This document shows positions 61,201-64,000 of a stretch of 64,000 nt of DNA, one piece after another (the stretch's first letter is position 1; every line of letters starts with the position of its first letter). The notes below the pieces were generated by a model that saw nothing but the letters and a program-made list of their open reading frames with translations, did no database searches and had not been told where the DNA came from. Source of the stretch: Isochrysis galbana (Eukaryota > Haptophyta > Isochrysidales > Isochrysidaceae); the NCBI GenBank assembly GCA_018136815.1, contig CM030934.1, positions 621,479 through 685,478 on the forward strand. Direction: 5' to 3'. Made by a program: the position numbers and the translations under genes.

Positions 61201-62135
61201 CGTGTGGCACCAGCGCTTCGAGCTGCCCTACTTCCATAAGCAGGTCGATAGCTTCCGCCTCTGCATTGTTTTGGATGAAAAAAGGCACCATCTCATCGAT
61301 CACGAGTGGCAGGAGCGATTCCGCCGGCTTCAACTCAACGTCCGTCTCCATAGCGTCGCCGCTGTCCGAAGGCGCGGGGGCCCCCTCTTTGGCAGCCTTC
61401 TCCGCGGCGCGAGCGCGATCAGCGGCTGCATCCGCAGCAGCCAATCTGGAGTTATACTCCTCGCCGACCTCTGCAGCGAGGTGCCGGACGTACTCGTGAC
61501 CCCAGCCACCAACTTGCCCGCCCGAGCCAATCAGCTTGTACTCAAGAGACTCACGCTTGCCATCGTCAGACATCGTCATCGCCAGGACAGAGAGCACATC
61601 CGCCAGCATCTTCTTAATCTGTGATATGGCACCCACAGCAGGCCTCGGTCGATGCAGCCCAGATACGAGGTCCAAGCCCACATGTTATGGTGAGGCCTCC
61701 AAACCAAGTCAAGAGCGCACAGCCGGTGAGCGGCAAGAAGCGGCACCACACCCGATGACGCACATTCTACCCTCCCCCCCTGCCCTTCATCCCTCTTCCC
61801 CTTGCTCCAGCTGCCTTACGGTCTCCACGCTGTCCACGCACCTCATCCTCCTTCTCATTTGCGTGATGCTCCTTGAGCGTACCATAGTGCGGCCGCAGAA
61901 ACTTGAGCGGCTTGGGTACGGATGTCATCGAGGATGTTGCCTCACGAATCTCCTTAGACATCGCTGCTAGTGCGTTCCGCCGGATGCCCAGCTGGGTGTC
62001 GGCCGCCCGCTCCACCAGCAGCGCCATCTGCTCGATCAGCGCCTGGTCCTCCTCTGACACCTCCTCCTCCTCCTTCTTCTTGCCCTTCTTTGCGGGCTGG
62101 GGCGCAGGCGTCGGCTTCGGCGCGGGCGTGCTCAT
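58226..62135 (-). CDS. RPN1: 26S proteasome regulatory subunit RPN1/PSMD2, 6 exons
   Basis: Largest base subunit of the 19S regulator; it binds ubiquitin and UBL shuttle proteins and the RPT ring. Proposed exons (minus strand) are 62135-61842, 61618-61121, 61022-60901, 60436-60001, 59875-59705 and 59536-58226. All introns are GT-AG and all phases join, giving about 943 residues (yeast 993, human 908). Diagnostic blocks: [40 protein letters not shown]-type [43 protein letters not shown]; the toroid repeats [20 protein letters not shown] and [15 protein letters not shown]; and a C-terminal [20 protein letters not shown]. An acidic Ala/Gly/Ser-rich loop near 59.05-59.17 kb sits at the family's variable charged region. 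The N-terminal [15 protein letters not shown] is typical. The ATG at 62135 is the one that gives a normal N terminus. All expected regions are present. Confidence 0.95.
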
Positions 62136-62528
62136 CTCGCCGCGCTGGGAAGGCGGATGGGGGTGTTGCAAGGGAGAGGGGAAAGGGGGGAAGGCGGAGC
62201 GCGCGCGAGGGGAAGGCGGCGAGGGCTGCGGGCGCGCGCGAGGGGGGGGGGCGGGGGGGCGGGGGGGGGCGGGGGGGGCGGGGAAGAGAGAGGGAAAGGG
62301 GAGAGAGAGACTGAGCTCGAAAGCACGGAGGGCTCTTCCTCCTTTATTATTCTCCCTGTTTACATGGGCTTCCCTGTGAGGCGGGGCCCCGACGACATCA
62401 TCGGCAGGTCTCACAAGACCGGCACGACCCACCTGGTGTTCATGTAGATATTACGGCTTTGTTTGGTAAATATCTTTGCCCGCCGCGGAGCCCTCGGCAC
62501 GCGCCAAGCAGCACGGGGCACACAGCAT

Positions 62529-64000
<1,472 letters not shown>

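Overview
This is a window from a GC-rich nuclear genome of a unicellular eukaryote, most likely a flagellated alga. The support is: GT-AG introns of about 100-220 nt in three multi-exon genes (a zinc alcohol dehydrogenase, an armadillo-repeat protein and the proteasome subunit RPN1); chromodomain-bearing Ty3/gypsy and APE-type LINE retrotransposons; long (SPPPP)n hydroxyproline-rich-glycoprotein-like genes of the kind common in algae; and a gene ending in a MEIG1-like domain, a family tied to cilia and flagella. There is no bacterial signature. The lineage (green alga, haptophyte or other) cannot be settled from this sequence alone.

Layout. 0-4.6 kb holds the 3' part of a Ty3/gypsy element (integrase plus chromodomain, polypurine tract, LTR), a small hAT-like MITE and a dead LINE tail. 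A three-exon alcohol dehydrogenase lies at 4.9-6.2 kb. From 6.8 to 11.9 kb a nearly full-length LINE (called LINE-A here) sits on the minus strand next to the tail of a second LINE family (LINE-B). A nitroreductase-like membrane protein lies at 13.5-14.3 kb. 14.5-18.6 kb is repeats, including a 500-bp GA tract between hairpins. An armadillo-repeat protein spans 19.1-22.1 kb. 22.3-31.1 kb is a patchwork of LTR-like, Copia-like, LINE-tail and tandem repeats around one secreted lipocalin-like gene at 24.9-25.7 kb.

31.9-46.1 kb is the most structured region. A secreted (SPPPP)n protein with a cysteine-rich C terminus is duplicated in direct orientation. The left copy is out of frame; the right copy is open. 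Between the copies lies a deleted gypsy element whose gag is interrupted by a 5'-truncated LINE-A with a clean 15-bp target-site duplication.

46-64 kb contains a LINE-B remnant, a two-LamG-domain protein with an unrecognised C-terminal domain, a small membrane protein, the MEIG1-like gene, another LINE-B tail and the six-exon RPN1 gene, separated by CT/GA microsatellites and poly-C/poly-G runs.

The host genes (RPN1, alcohol dehydrogenase, nitroreductase, armadillo, MEIG1-like, LamG, lipocalin) do not form an obvious pathway and appear to be independently transcribed. Roughly half of the window is mobile-element or simple-repeat sequence.
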